A stretch of 64,000 nucleotides of DNA from Shinella daejeonensis (GTDB lineage: Bacteria > Pseudomonadota > Alphaproteobacteria > Rhizobiales > Rhizobiaceae): assembly GCF_024281235.1 (NCBI RefSeq), contig NZ_JAHWXY010000001.1, positions 682,001 to 746,000 on the forward strand, in the 5' to 3' direction. A program made the translations under genes and the position numbers. Below the pieces are notes generated by a model. The model saw only the letters and a program-made list of their open reading frames with translations, was not told the origin of the DNA and made no database searches. Shown here in pieces: positions 41,839 to 49,718 of this stretch; the first letter of the stretch is position 1; every line of letters begins with the position of its first letter.

Positions 41839-42039
41839 ATGTTTCTGGACGAAGACAAGATCACCAGGAAGCCGAAGGCGCGCGAAGCCCGCGCCCTGTT
41901 CCTCATCGCCATGACGGCGCTCATCGCCTGCATCGTCATGGTCGTGAGCCTGCTGTCGCCGCCCGCCATCGCGCTTGACCATATCAAGACCTCCAGCATC
42001 AAGGCCCCCGCGGCGGACACGCAGCCCGCGAAAAAGTGA
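41839..42039 (+). CDS. Small single-span membrane protein (66 aa)
   Basis: A 66-residue protein with a charged N-terminus (MFLDEDKITRKPKAREAR), one hydrophobic helix (LFLIAMTALIACIVMVVSLL, about residues 20-39) and a short polar tail. GGGGACC precedes the ATG. It lies upstream of the sugar dehydrogenase in the same direction. Function is unknown; the coding call rests on codon use and the clean helix. Confidence 0.5.
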   Translation: MFLDEDKITRKPKAREARALFLIAMTALIACIVMVVSLLSPPAIALDHIKTSSIKAPAADTQPAKK

Positions 42040-42106
42040 CCGCCCCGCGCCGTCACCATCCTTGAAAAGCCCGGCGGGCCGGGCCAGTCTGGGAGAAGGA
42101 GCGGAG

Positions 42107-43282
42107 ATGACCATGCAACCACCCATCAAGACAGAACGGAATTGCCGGCGGCAGGCGGCCGGAGCGGTGCTTGCCGCCATTCTCCTGCTGGCAACCCCCG
42201 TTTCGGCTGAGGAGCGTGATTTTCCGAGCAAGCGGGTTCCGCTGCGCGTCGAAACGCTGGCGGAAGGCCTGCAACATCCCTGGTCCGTGGAGGTCCTGCC
42301 GGACGGCGGCTATCTCGTCAGCGAGCGGCCCGGCCGGCTTCGTCTCATACGCGACGGCAAGGTTTCCGCGCCGCTTGAGGGCGTGCCGCAGGTTGTCGCC
42401 GAAGGTCAGGGCGGGCTGCTCGACATCGCCCTGTCGCCCGATTTCTCCGCCAGCCGACGGCTTTATCTGACCTATAGCGCCTCCGGCGACGAAGGCACGG
42501 GAACGGCCGTCGCCAGCGCGCGCCTGTCGCAGGACGCCACGCGACTGGAGGATACGACCCGCATCTTCCTGATGAACCGGCTGACACCGAGCGGCCACCA
42601 TTTCGGCTCCCGTATCGCCTTCAGCCGCGACGGCAGCCTGTTCTTCGGCATCGGCGACCGTGGCGAAGGTTCGCGCGCCCAGGATCCGCGCGATCATGCC
42701 GGCTCGATCATGCGCATCGATCCGGACGGCGCTCCGCACGCCCAAAATCCCTATCTCGGCACCGCCGGGGGATTGGCGGAAATCTGGTCGATCGGGCATC
42801 GCAATCCGCAGGGCCTCGCCATCGATCCGCAGGACGGCCAGCTTTTGACCGTCGAGCATGGCGCACGCGGCGGCGACGAGATCAACAGGCCCGAATCCGG
42901 CCGTAACTACGGTTGGCCGCTCGTTTCCTACGGCCGCCATTATTCCGGCGCGGAATTCGATCTCGGATCCTCCGCCGCCGGCTACGAACCGCCGCTCTAT
43001 TACTGGGACCCCTCCATTGCGCCGGGCGCGCTCGCCGTCTATCGCGGCGCGATGTTCCCCGAGTGGGAGGGCAACCTTTTCGTCACCGCCCTGAAGTATC
43101 AGTTGCTGGCCCGGCTCGAACGGGACGAAAGCGGCGCCATCGTCGCGGAGGAACGGTTGTTCGGCGGGGAATTCGGCCGGCTGCGCGACGTGATCGTCGC
43201 CCCCGACGGCGCGCTCCTGCTTCTGACCGACGAGGAAAACGGCGCGCTGCTGCGCGTTTCGCGCGCGCCCGAAACCGAATAA
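42107..43282 (+). CDS. PQQ-dependent sugar dehydrogenase (soluble, Asd/GdhB type)
   Basis: A 391-residue exported beta-propeller enzyme oxidising aldoses in the periplasm. The signal peptide covers about residues 1-33, ending near PVSAEE. Then LQHPWSVEVLPDGGYLVSER (first blade), GHHFGSRIAFSRDGSLFFGI (catalytic His), IGHRNPQGLAIDPQ and HGARGGDEINRPESGRNYGW match the YliI/Asd family. The start at 42107 has AAGGAGCGGAG upstream. No pqq biosynthesis genes are in the window. Confidence 0.92.
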   Translation: MTMQPPIKTERNCRRQAAGAVLAAILLLATPVSAEERDFPSKRVPLRVETLAEGLQHPWSVEVLPDGGYLVSERPGRLRLIRDGKVSAPLEGVPQVVAEGQGGLLDIALSPDFSASRRLYLTYSASGDEGTGTAVASARLSQDATRLEDTTRIFLMNRLTPSGHHFGSRIAFSRDGSLFFGIGDRGEGSRAQDPRDHAGSIMRIDPDGAPHAQNPYLGTAGGLAEIWSIGHRNPQGLAIDPQDGQLLTVEHGARGGDEINRPESGRNYGWPLVSYGRHYSGAEFDLGSSAAGYEPPLYYWDPSIAPGALAVYRGAMFPEWEGNLFVTALKYQLLARLERDESGAIVAEERLFGGEFGRLRDVIVAPDGALLLLTDEENGALLRVSRAPETE

Positions 43283-43327
43283 GGGCCAGCCCCTCCCGCC
43301 GGCCCTTGCCCGCCCGTCCGCCGCCTG

Positions 43328-43434
43328 CTAGAGCACGTCTAGCCGGGACGACAGCCCCGGCGTCGGATAATGCGGTAAAAACAATAAACTAGAGCAATCC
43401 CGGCGAACCCGATTTCACCGGAAACGCTCTGGCG
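43328..43434 (+). repeat. Dispersed rhizobial intergenic repeat, copy 3
   Basis: It begins CTAGAGC, has GTCGGATAATGCGGTAAAAA and CAATAAACTAGAGCAATCCC, and ends TTCACCGGAAACGCTCTGG. The block order matches the copies at 27.5 and 46.3 kb, although the centre has diverged. Confidence 0.55.
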
Positions 43435-43486
43435 CGAATGCGGGCGTCGGTGCTGCGTCCATCCTCGTGGAAACCGGGCAAGAGAC

Positions 43487-44386
43487 ATGACACGCGCGCA
43501 GGCGAACCTTCTTCTGTTGCTGGCCGGCGCCATCTGGGGCGCGGGCTTCATCGCCCAGTCGACCGCCATGGAATCGCTTGGCCCGATGTGGTTCATCGGC
43601 CTGCGCTTCGCCCTTGCCACGCTGGTCGCGCTGCCGGTAGCGCTGTGGGAGAACAGGCGCGCGACGCAGCCCGTCCGCCGCTCCGACCTTGCGGGCTTCG
43701 TGGCGATCGGCCTTGCGCTTTTCGCCGGTGCCGGTTCGCAGCAGATCGGCCTGCTCACCACGTCCGTCACCAATTCCGGCTTCCTGACCGGTCTTTACGT
43801 CGTCTTCACGCCGATCCTGACCGTGTTCTTCCTGCGCCGCCGTCCCCATTGGGTGATCTGGCCGGCCGCCTGCATGGCCACCGCCGGAATTTTTCTTCTC
43901 AGCGGCGGCTCGCTGGCGGCCCTCACCGTCGGCGATATGCTCACCATCGTCTGCGCGGTGTTCTGGTCGATACAGATGATCCTCGTCGGCGTCTACGCCG
44001 TCCGCTCCGGTCGCCCCGGCACGCTGTCGCTGGTGCAATTCGCCGTCTGCGCCGTCTTCGGATGTATGTTCGGCGCAATCTTCGAGCCGATCAGCCTCAC
44101 CGCCATTCAGGGCGCGCTGGCGGAAATCCTCTACGCAGGCCTCTTTTCCAGCGGCTTCGCCTTCATCCTCCAGAACGTCGCGCAACGCTATACCACCGCA
44201 CCCCAGGCGGCGATCTTCCTGTCGAGCGAAGCGCTTTTCGCCGCCCTCTTCGGGGTGCTGCTGCTCGGCGAGCGGATCGGCCCGGCAGGCTATGTCGGCT
44301 GCGCCGTGATCTTCGCGGCCATGCTGGCGGTGGAACTGGTTCCCGGACTGTTTTCCGGCCGCAGGAAACTCGCCGCGGAGGCGTGA
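43487..44386 (+). CDS. DMT-family transporter (EamA)
   Basis: A 299-residue inner-membrane protein with ten helices and two EamA repeats: LLLLAGAIWGAGFIAQSTAM at the start, GFLTGLYVVFTPILTVFFL closing the first, and LSSEALFAALFGVLLLGERI in the second. It is a probable metabolite exporter of unknown substrate. It is unrelated in sequence to the YddG-like gene at 18 kb beyond the family. A dispersed repeat lies directly upstream. Confidence 0.88.
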   Translation: MTRAQANLLLLLAGAIWGAGFIAQSTAMESLGPMWFIGLRFALATLVALPVALWENRRATQPVRRSDLAGFVAIGLALFAGAGSQQIGLLTTSVTNSGFLTGLYVVFTPILTVFFLRRRPHWVIWPAACMATAGIFLLSGGSLAALTVGDMLTIVCAVFWSIQMILVGVYAVRSGRPGTLSLVQFAVCAVFGCMFGAIFEPISLTAIQGALAEILYAGLFSSGFAFILQNVAQRYTTAPQAAIFLSSEALFAALFGVLLLGERIGPAGYVGCAVIFAAMLAVELVPGLFSGRRKLAAEA

Positions 44387-44798
44387 GCGCCCGGCTGCGG
44401 ATCCGGCTTGCACTTGGCCGGCTCCAATATAAACCGGATCAATGCTATGGAGGCAGCGTCAAGCCGGCGTGTTTCTTGACGGATCGCCTGAATTGCGGCC
44501 GTTGTGCGGCCTTTTCGAGCATCACGGAAACTTTTGCTTGCCAATTCGACATAAACACAGCACTCTTGCACTGTTCGGGCAATTTGCGAACACGGGAAGA
44601 CCTTAATAAAAGCGTGCCGGAGACGCGAAAAAAATTCCGGACGGTCGGCGTCAGGGCCATCGCAGGATTGCTCGGCCGGCCGGCTGCGGTTAACGGGACC
44701 CTTTCCTCAAACGTCGAGAACTGCCTGCCAAACGCCCCCAGGGGCAACACTGTTATGCTGCTCGCCGCGAGCCGGGCAGAGAGAAAAGGACCTGACGC
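44387..44798. other. 412-base intergenic region ahead of the cold-shock gene
   Basis: No gene is supported. It contains a weak terminator-like hairpin for the transporter (GGCCG 44497-44501 with CGGCC 44507-44511, then TTTT), a CGTCAAG/CTTGACG inverted repeat near 44458-44480, and an A-rich stretch near 44595-44640. The last 100 bases carry a CGCCCCCAGGGGC hairpin. The csp promoter and probably a long 5' leader lie here. Confidence 0.45.
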
Positions 44799-45014
44799 AT
44801 GGCCGAAACTGGCACTGTAAAATTCTTCAACACCGACAAGGGCTTCGGCTTCATCAAGCCCGACAACGGCGGCGCGGACATCTTCGTACATATTTCTGCC
44901 GTACAGGCTTCCGGCTTGACCGGCCTTTCGGAAAACCAGAAGGTAAGCTTCGACACGGAACCCGATCGCCGCGGCAAGGGCCCGAAGGCGGTTAACCTCC
45001 AGATCGCCGACTGA
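44799..45014 (+). CDS. CspA-family cold-shock protein
   Basis: A 71-residue single cold-shock domain. RNP1 is KGFGFIKPD (residue 14) and RNP2 is DIFVHIS (residue 27), with the starting GTVKFFNTD. It binds single-stranded RNA or DNA and acts as an RNA chaperone. GAAAAGGACC precedes the ATG. A strong terminator follows. Confidence 0.95.
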   Translation: MAETGTVKFFNTDKGFGFIKPDNGGADIFVHISAVQASGLTGLSENQKVSFDTEPDRRGKGPKAVNLQIAD

Positions 45015-45043
45015 ACGGCGCTCGACAGGGATTCACGTTGAAG

Positions 45044-45068
45044 CCCGGCAGCGATGCCGGGTTTTTTT
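45044..45068 (+). terminator. Rho-independent terminator of the csp gene
   Basis: A CCCGGC stem (45044-45049 with 45056-45061) is followed directly by seven T. Confidence 0.9.
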
Positions 45069-45147
45069 GTTCAGCCGCCATTCACGCGGACACATCCAGA
45101 TTGACGACATCGACCGGCCTGCTGCCGGTCTTCAAAGGACCGTCGTC

Positions 45148-45591
45148 ATGAACAGAACCCTCAAAACCCTCGTAGTGGGCGCAGCCCTTGCCGCAACGAC
45201 GCTGACGGCAACCACCGGCATCGCGCAAGCCCGCGACCGTCACTGGCGCGGCGACGATTATCGCAAGCCCTATTATCGCCACCACGATCACCGCGGCCGT
45301 GACGCCGTCATCGGCGGCGCGCTGGGGCTGGCCACCGGCCTGATCGTCGGAAGCGCCATCGCCAATCAGCAGCCACGCTATGACGAACGCCGGATCTATG
45401 TGGAACCGGAATATTATCCGCAACCGCGCCCCGAGCCGCGCGTCGTCTACCGGCCCGTCGCCGCGCCGAGCTACGAACCCTGGACGCGCGCCTGGTACGA
45501 TTACTGCTCCAGCCGCTATCGCTCGTTCAACCCGGATACGGGCACGTTCCTGGGGTATGACGGCCGCACGCATTTCTGCGAGGCCGAGTAA
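45148..45591 (+). CDS. BA14K-family exported protein
   Basis: A 147-residue protein with a signal peptide (MNRTLKTLVVGAALAATTLT, cleaved after AQA), a His/Arg-rich segment, a Gly-rich helix (VIGGALGLATGLIVGSAIA) and the C-terminal BA14K domain WYDYCSSRYRSFNPDTGTFL with a closing Cys. BA14K of Brucella is an immunoreactive lectin-like protein. The start at 45148 places the signal peptide first; a longer frame from 45067 does not. Confidence 0.88.
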   Translation: MNRTLKTLVVGAALAATTLTATTGIAQARDRHWRGDDYRKPYYRHHDHRGRDAVIGGALGLATGLIVGSAIANQQPRYDERRIYVEPEYYPQPRPEPRVVYRPVAAPSYEPWTRAWYDYCSSRYRSFNPDTGTFLGYDGRTHFCEAE

Positions 45592-45623
45592 GCGCGTCGT
45601 CCGGCGGTCGCTGCCGCCGGACC

Positions 45624-46271
45624 TTACAGACCGCGCAGGAACGGATTGGTGCGGCGCTCCTCGCCGATCCGTCCACCCGGGCCGTGGCCGCAAAGGAAAC
45701 CCACCTCATCACCAAGCGGAAACACCTTGTCGCGGATCGAGGCGAGCAACTGCTCATGATCGCCCCCCGGCAGATCCGTGCGGCCGATCGAACCCTGGAA
45801 CAGCACGTCGCCGAGATGGGCGAAGCCCTGGGCGCGATGGAAATAGACGACATGGCCGGGCGCATGCCCCGGGGTATGATAAACCTCGAACTCATGATCG
45901 CCAAAGGAAACCCGGTCCCCGTCGGAAAGCCACCGGTCGGGTACGACATTGGACACTTTCATCGGCACGCCGAACATCGCGGCCTGCGCTTCGAGCTTCT
46001 GCAACAGTGGCAGGTCGTCGCGATGAGGGCCGACAATTTCCACATCGAGCGCCTCCTTCAGTTCCTTCGCGCCGCCGGCATGGTCGATGTGACCATGCGT
46101 GAGCCAGATCGCGCGGATCGTAATACCGTTTTCCGCAATCGTTCGCAGGATGACGTCGACATCCCCACCCGGATCGACGACCACGCCTTCGCGGGTCTCG
46201 GTATCGAAGAGAACGGCACAATTCTGCTGAAAGGGAGTGACGGGAATGATACCCGCCTGAAGCATGCCCAT
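45624..46271 (-). CDS. MBL-fold metallo-hydrolase (glyoxalase II-like)
   Basis: A 215-residue metallo-beta-lactamase-fold protein with the metal motif THGHIDHAGG (HxHxDH, about residue 58), the next His in YHTPGHAPGH, the bridging Asp in LGDVLFQGSIGRTD and the final His in CGHGPGG. It resembles short glyoxalase-II-like hydrolases (YcbL type), so the substrate may be a thioester. It converges on the BA14K gene. Confidence 0.9.
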   Translation of the reverse strand: MGMLQAGIIPVTPFQQNCAVLFDTETREGVVVDPGGDVDVILRTIAENGITIRAIWLTHGHIDHAGGAKELKEALDVEIVGPHRDDLPLLQKLEAQAAMFGVPMKVSNVVPDRWLSDGDRVSFGDHEFEVYHTPGHAPGHVVYFHRAQGFAHLGDVLFQGSIGRTDLPGGDHEQLLASIRDKVFPLGDEVGFLCGHGPGGRIGEERRTNPFLRGL

Positions 46272-46293
46272 GAGGTCCTCGCCAGATGACGGC

Positions 46294-46391
46294 AGTTCCG
46301 ACGAAAAAGAGCCCGCTTTCGCGTCCGGAACTGCGCTAAAACGATGGGATAAAGCATCGCCGGTGATCCCGTTTCACCAGACAGGCTCTAT
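46294..46391 (+). repeat. Dispersed rhizobial intergenic repeat, copy 4
   Basis: It carries CGACGAAAAAGAGCCCGC, TTTCGCGTCCGGAACTGCGC, TAAAACGATGGGATAAAGC and the end CCCGTTTCACCAGACAGGC. The block order matches copies 1 and 3. Confidence 0.55.
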
Positions 46392-46449
46392 CGCGTCGCT
46401 TCCTATAACCGTGCGAACGCGGAAAGGCCACGCCGGAAACGACGACCGG

Positions 46450-46614
46450 TCACCGCAGGGCCGATATCCGGGACACCTCCTGCGCCGGCGGCGTCGCCGA
46501 TACGGTGGTGACGAGAAGCGCCGCCACGGCAAGATTGACGGCGGCATAGAGATAGACGAGCGGGCGAAGGCGCTCGACGACCGGGTCCTTGCTGTTTCCG
46601 GATTTCGATTGCAT
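46450..46614 (-). CDS. Small single-span membrane protein (54 aa)
   Basis: A 54-residue protein: MQSKSGNSKDPVVERLRPLV, then a hydrophobic helix (YLYAAVNLAVAALLVTTVSA) and a short polar tail. GAGGATGGAACC precedes the ATG at 46614; a longer frame starts at 46638. Function is unknown and the coding call is moderate. Confidence 0.45.
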   Translation of the reverse strand: MQSKSGNSKDPVVERLRPLVYLYAAVNLAVAALLVTTVSATPPAQEVSRISALR

Positions 46615-46853
46615 GGTTCCATCCTCATTCGCCGGCATGACAGCCAGCCTCGCATGCAGGTTGCAACGGGCGGCAGACGCGGTGGTTCCGCGCCATAGGC
46701 GGCTTCATTCCGATTAGTGGGGCGATCACAATCACCTCCCCGCCCGCCATGGCCTTCGAAATGCGGCCCCGCTCACGCGGAGAAATTGACAGACGCCCGC
46801 TTTCTCAGCACGCTGCCATTGCCGAATCTCTCGGTGATCGGAAGGGGGAAATC

Positions 46854-47117
46854 ATGGAAGCATTGATGCCTATCGTCACGCAGCTCATTGCCGGCGCCAT
46901 CGGCGGGAATGCGGCAAGCGCTGCGATGAAACAGGCGGCCGTCAGCACTGTTGTCCGCACCATCGTCGGGGCCATCGGCGGCATCGGCGGCGGCTTTCTG
47001 CTCCAGGCGCTCGGCGGCGAGGCCGGCCTGACCGGACTGGTCGCCGACGGTATCGGCGGCCTTATCGGCGGCGGCGTTCTTACCGCCATCGTCGGCGCGG
47101 TGCTCGGCAAGAAGTAA
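46854..47117 (+). CDS. Gly/Ala-rich membrane protein (87 aa)
   Basis: An 87-residue protein with three hydrophobic Gly-rich segments (VTQLIAGAIGGNAASAA, VGAIGGIGGGFLLQALGG, GLIGGGVLTAIVGAVLG) and a KK terminus. The start at 46854 has GAAGGGGGAA upstream. It resembles small conserved rhizobial membrane proteins without known function; Gly-zipper-like helices suggest oligomerisation. It converges on ilvE. Confidence 0.65.
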   Translation: MEALMPIVTQLIAGAIGGNAASAAMKQAAVSTVVRTIVGAIGGIGGGFLLQALGGEAGLTGLVADGIGGLIGGGVLTAIVGAVLGKK

Positions 47118-47293
47118 ACCGCTTGCTGAAGAGCGGGCGATCCAGTGCCGGCTCTCCGCACCGCCCGCTCCCCCTGGGGAGCGGTGAAGCCACCGCCGCG
47201 CGGAAAACACGGCGCGCAAACCACGAAGGCGGCCCCATCGGAATCGGAGCCGCCTTCGTATTGGGGTTACCGGATCTGAAACCGGCGCGCTGC

Positions 47294-48181
47294 CTATTCC
47301 GCGGCGGCGGCGACCGGATAGACTTCCTTCATATAGTCGTTCATCAGCGTTTCGCTGATCGTGCCCGGCACGAAGCGGTAAGGTCCGATTTCAGAAACCG
47401 GCGTCACCTCGGCGGCCGAACCCGTCAGGAAGCATTCGGAGAAGCCTTCCAGTTCTTCCGGCAGGATCGCCCGTTCGACGACCTCGAAGCCCCGGCGGCC
47501 GGCAAGCTCGATGACGGTGCGGCGCGTGATACCGTCGAGGAAGCAATCCGGCACCGGCGTATGGATGACGCCGTCCTTGACGAAGAAGATGTTTGCGCCG
47601 GTCGCTTCCGCGACCTGGCCGCGGTAGTCGAGCATCATCGCATCGGCGTAGCCCTTGGCTTCGGCAGCGTGTTTGGAAATGGTGCAGATCATGTAAAGGC
47701 CGGCGGCCTTGGACTTCGACGGCGCGGTGCGCGGATCGGGACGGCGGTATTCGGCGATGTCAAGGCGGATGCCCTTCAGCTTTTCCGCAGCGTCGAAATA
47801 GCTGCCCCATTGCCAGATGGCGATGGCGACATTGATGCGGTTGTTCTGCGCCGAGACGCCCATCATTTCCGAACCGCGCCAGGCGATCGGGCGCACATAG
47901 GCCTCGGAGAAGCCCTGACGCTTCAGAAGCTCATTGCTCGCCGCGTCGAGTTCCTCGACGGAGTAGGGAATCCTGAACCCGAGGATTTCCGCCGAATTGT
48001 GCAGGCGCTGGTTATGCTCGGTGAGCTTGAAGATGCGGCCGCCGTAGGCACGCTCGCCCTCGAACACGGCGCTCGCATAATGCAGTCCATGCGTCAGCAC
48101 GTGGATCTTCGCATCCTTCCAGTCGACGAATTCGCCGTTGAACCAGATTTGCCCGTCCAGTTGATCGAAAGGAACTGCCAT
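47294..48181 (-). CDS. ilvE: Branched-chain amino-acid aminotransferase
   Basis: A 295-residue class IV PLP aminotransferase that interconverts Val, Leu and Ile with their keto acids. LDGQIWFNGEFVDWKDAKIH at the N-terminus, the PLP lysine in PSKSKAAGLYMICTISKHAA (about residue 157), VAEATGANIFFVKDG and ECFLTGSAAEVTPVSEI are diagnostic. It diverges from the marR operon. Confidence 0.95.
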   Translation of the reverse strand: MAVPFDQLDGQIWFNGEFVDWKDAKIHVLTHGLHYASAVFEGERAYGGRIFKLTEHNQRLHNSAEILGFRIPYSVEELDAASNELLKRQGFSEAYVRPIAWRGSEMMGVSAQNNRINVAIAIWQWGSYFDAAEKLKGIRLDIAEYRRPDPRTAPSKSKAAGLYMICTISKHAAEAKGYADAMMLDYRGQVAEATGANIFFVKDGVIHTPVPDCFLDGITRRTVIELAGRRGFEVVERAILPEELEGFSECFLTGSAAEVTPVSEIGPYRFVPGTISETLMNDYMKEVYPVAAAAE

Positions 48182-48364
48182 TGTGTGGTCCTCCGGCGCG
48201 CTACGCCATTCATGGATGTTGATTGTGCCGTCTGTTACGGTCTAACCAGAACAGACTGGGGATTACCGCATCGTCGGGATAATCCGGATCAAGGTCCGGC
48301 GAGGCACCGAATATGCTTCGGCCCGCCACAACCCTCAAATCGGGGTGGAAACTATCAACGGGTA

Positions 48365-48395
48365 CAATATATGTCAACGAGACTGACATATATTG
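48365..48395. promoter_or_regulatory. Palindromic operator between ilvE and marR
   Basis: CAATATATGTCA (48365-48376) and TGACATATATTG (48384-48395) are perfect 12-base inverse complements with a 7-base centre. It ends 27 bases before the marR start, the usual place for a MarR-family self-operator. A further half-site-like CATATATT follows at 48398. Confidence 0.7.
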
Positions 48396-48422
48396 GCATA
48401 TATTTCGCAAGGACGGCTTTCG

Positions 48423-48929
48423 ATGAAAGGAAATGACATCTTTGCCCAAAGCGTGGCGGACGAGCCTGCATCCACGACCCGGAACGGCGACAGCCTGGCC
48501 GACGATCACGGCGTCGAATTCGATATCATCGAGGCCCTGTTCTTCGCCTATCGGGATTTCATCTCCGATCCCGACGCGATCCTCGCCCTCAGCGGTTTCG
48601 GCCGCGCCCATCACCGCGTCGTGCATTTCGTCACCCGCCAGCCGGGCATGACGGTGGCCGACCTGCTCGATACGTTGAAGATCACCAAGCAGAGCCTCGC
48701 CCGCGTCTTGAAGCAACTTGTCGATTCCGGCTATATCCAGCAGGTGACCGGCCCCGAGGACCGGCGCCAGCGCAAGCTGTATCCGACCCGCTCGGGCCGT
48801 GCCCTGGCGTTCGCCCTCGCCGAGCCGCAATCCCGTCGCATCAATCGGGCATTCGAGGGCATGAGCGCGGACGAGCGCCGCGCGGTGGCCCGCTTCCTGG
48901 CCGGCATGCAGAACGCCCGCGACGCATGA
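48423..48929 (+). CDS. MarR-family transcriptional regulator
   Basis: A 168-residue winged-helix regulator. The N-terminus is acidic and variable. The DNA-binding part includes GFGRAHHRVVHFVTRQPGMT, VADLLDTLKITKQSLARVLK (recognition helix) and the wing VTGPEDRRQRKLYPT (about residues 58-130). The start at 48423 leaves a 27-base gap from the palindrome. Its stop TGA lies within an ATGA that could serve as an alternative start for the response regulator, so the two are probably one transcript. Confidence 0.9.
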   Translation: MKGNDIFAQSVADEPASTTRNGDSLADDHGVEFDIIEALFFAYRDFISDPDAILALSGFGRAHHRVVHFVTRQPGMTVADLLDTLKITKQSLARVLKQLVDSGYIQQVTGPEDRRQRKLYPTRSGRALAFALAEPQSRRINRAFEGMSADERRAVARFLAGMQNARDA

Positions 48930-48988
48930 CCGGAAAACGGACGGAGGCCGGAGACCAACGTGTGCCAGAGGACAAGGAGCCGATCCCG

Positions 48989-49696
48989 ATGACCCCCGCC
49001 GGCGTTCCCTGCGACGATGCCGCGCATCTCCTCGTCGTCGACGATGATACCCGCATCCGCGACCTGCTCGGCCGCTATCTCGCCGATCAGGGCTTTCGCG
49101 TCACGGTCGCCGGCGACGCCGACGAGGCGCGACGCAAATTGCGCGGGCTCAATTTCGATCTGATCGTCATGGACGTGATGATGCCCGGCGAAAGCGGCCT
49201 GTCGCTGACCAAAAGCCTCAAGGAAATCCGCTCGGTTCCCATCCTCATGCTGACGGCGCTTGCCGAAACCAACGCCCGTATCGAAGGGCTGGAAGCCGGC
49301 GCCGACGATTATCTGTCAAAACCCTTTGAGCCGCGCGAACTGGTGCTGCGCATCAACAACATCCTCAAGCGCAGCGCACCCCCGTCCGTGCCGAAGATCG
49401 AGCAACTGATGTTCGGCCCCTATACCTTCTCGCTGGTGCGCAAGGAACTGAAGCGCGGCGGCGACACCATTCGCCTCACCGACCGCGAACAGGAGATCAT
49501 GCTGCTCTTTGCCGAACGGGCCGGCGAAACCATTCCGCGCCATGAACTGATCGGCGGGGAAGCGGACGTCGGCGAGCGCACCATCGACGTGCAGATCAAC
49601 CGTCTGCGCCGCAAGATCGAGGACGACCCGTCGAATCCGGTCTGGCTCCAGACGGTGCGCGGCATCGGCTACCGGCTGAGCGTGGAGCAGGCGTGA
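48989..49696 (+). CDS. OmpR-family response regulator
   Basis: A 235-residue two-domain regulator. The receiver domain (HLLVVDDDTRIRDLLGRYLA) has the phospho-acceptor Asp in DLIVMDVMMPGESG (about residue 58) and the Lys in YLSKPFEPREL. The winged-helix output domain has the C-terminal VDVQINRLRRKIEDDP-type helix (IDVQINRLRRKIEDDPSNP) and TVRGIGYRL. The start at 48989 follows AAGGAG; a start at 48926 would overlap marR by 4 bases and add 21 residues. Confidence 0.93.
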   Translation: MTPAGVPCDDAAHLLVVDDDTRIRDLLGRYLADQGFRVTVAGDADEARRKLRGLNFDLIVMDVMMPGESGLSLTKSLKEIRSVPILMLTALAETNARIEGLEAGADDYLSKPFEPRELVLRINNILKRSAPPSVPKIEQLMFGPYTFSLVRKELKRGGDTIRLTDREQEIMLLFAERAGETIPRHELIGGEADVGERTIDVQINRLRRKIEDDPSNPVWLQTVRGIGYRLSVEQA

Positions 49697-49718
49697 GCCG
49701 GCGGGCCGGGGTGGAACC

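Noticed and set aside
47131-47170. 9-bp GC-rich hairpin between the Gly-rich membrane protein and ilvE
   Set aside because: No T-tract on either strand; may be a weak terminator but not supported enough to call.
47223-47259. 11-bp inverted repeat after ilvE
   Set aside because: Only three T follow on the minus strand, so a rho-independent terminator is doubtful.
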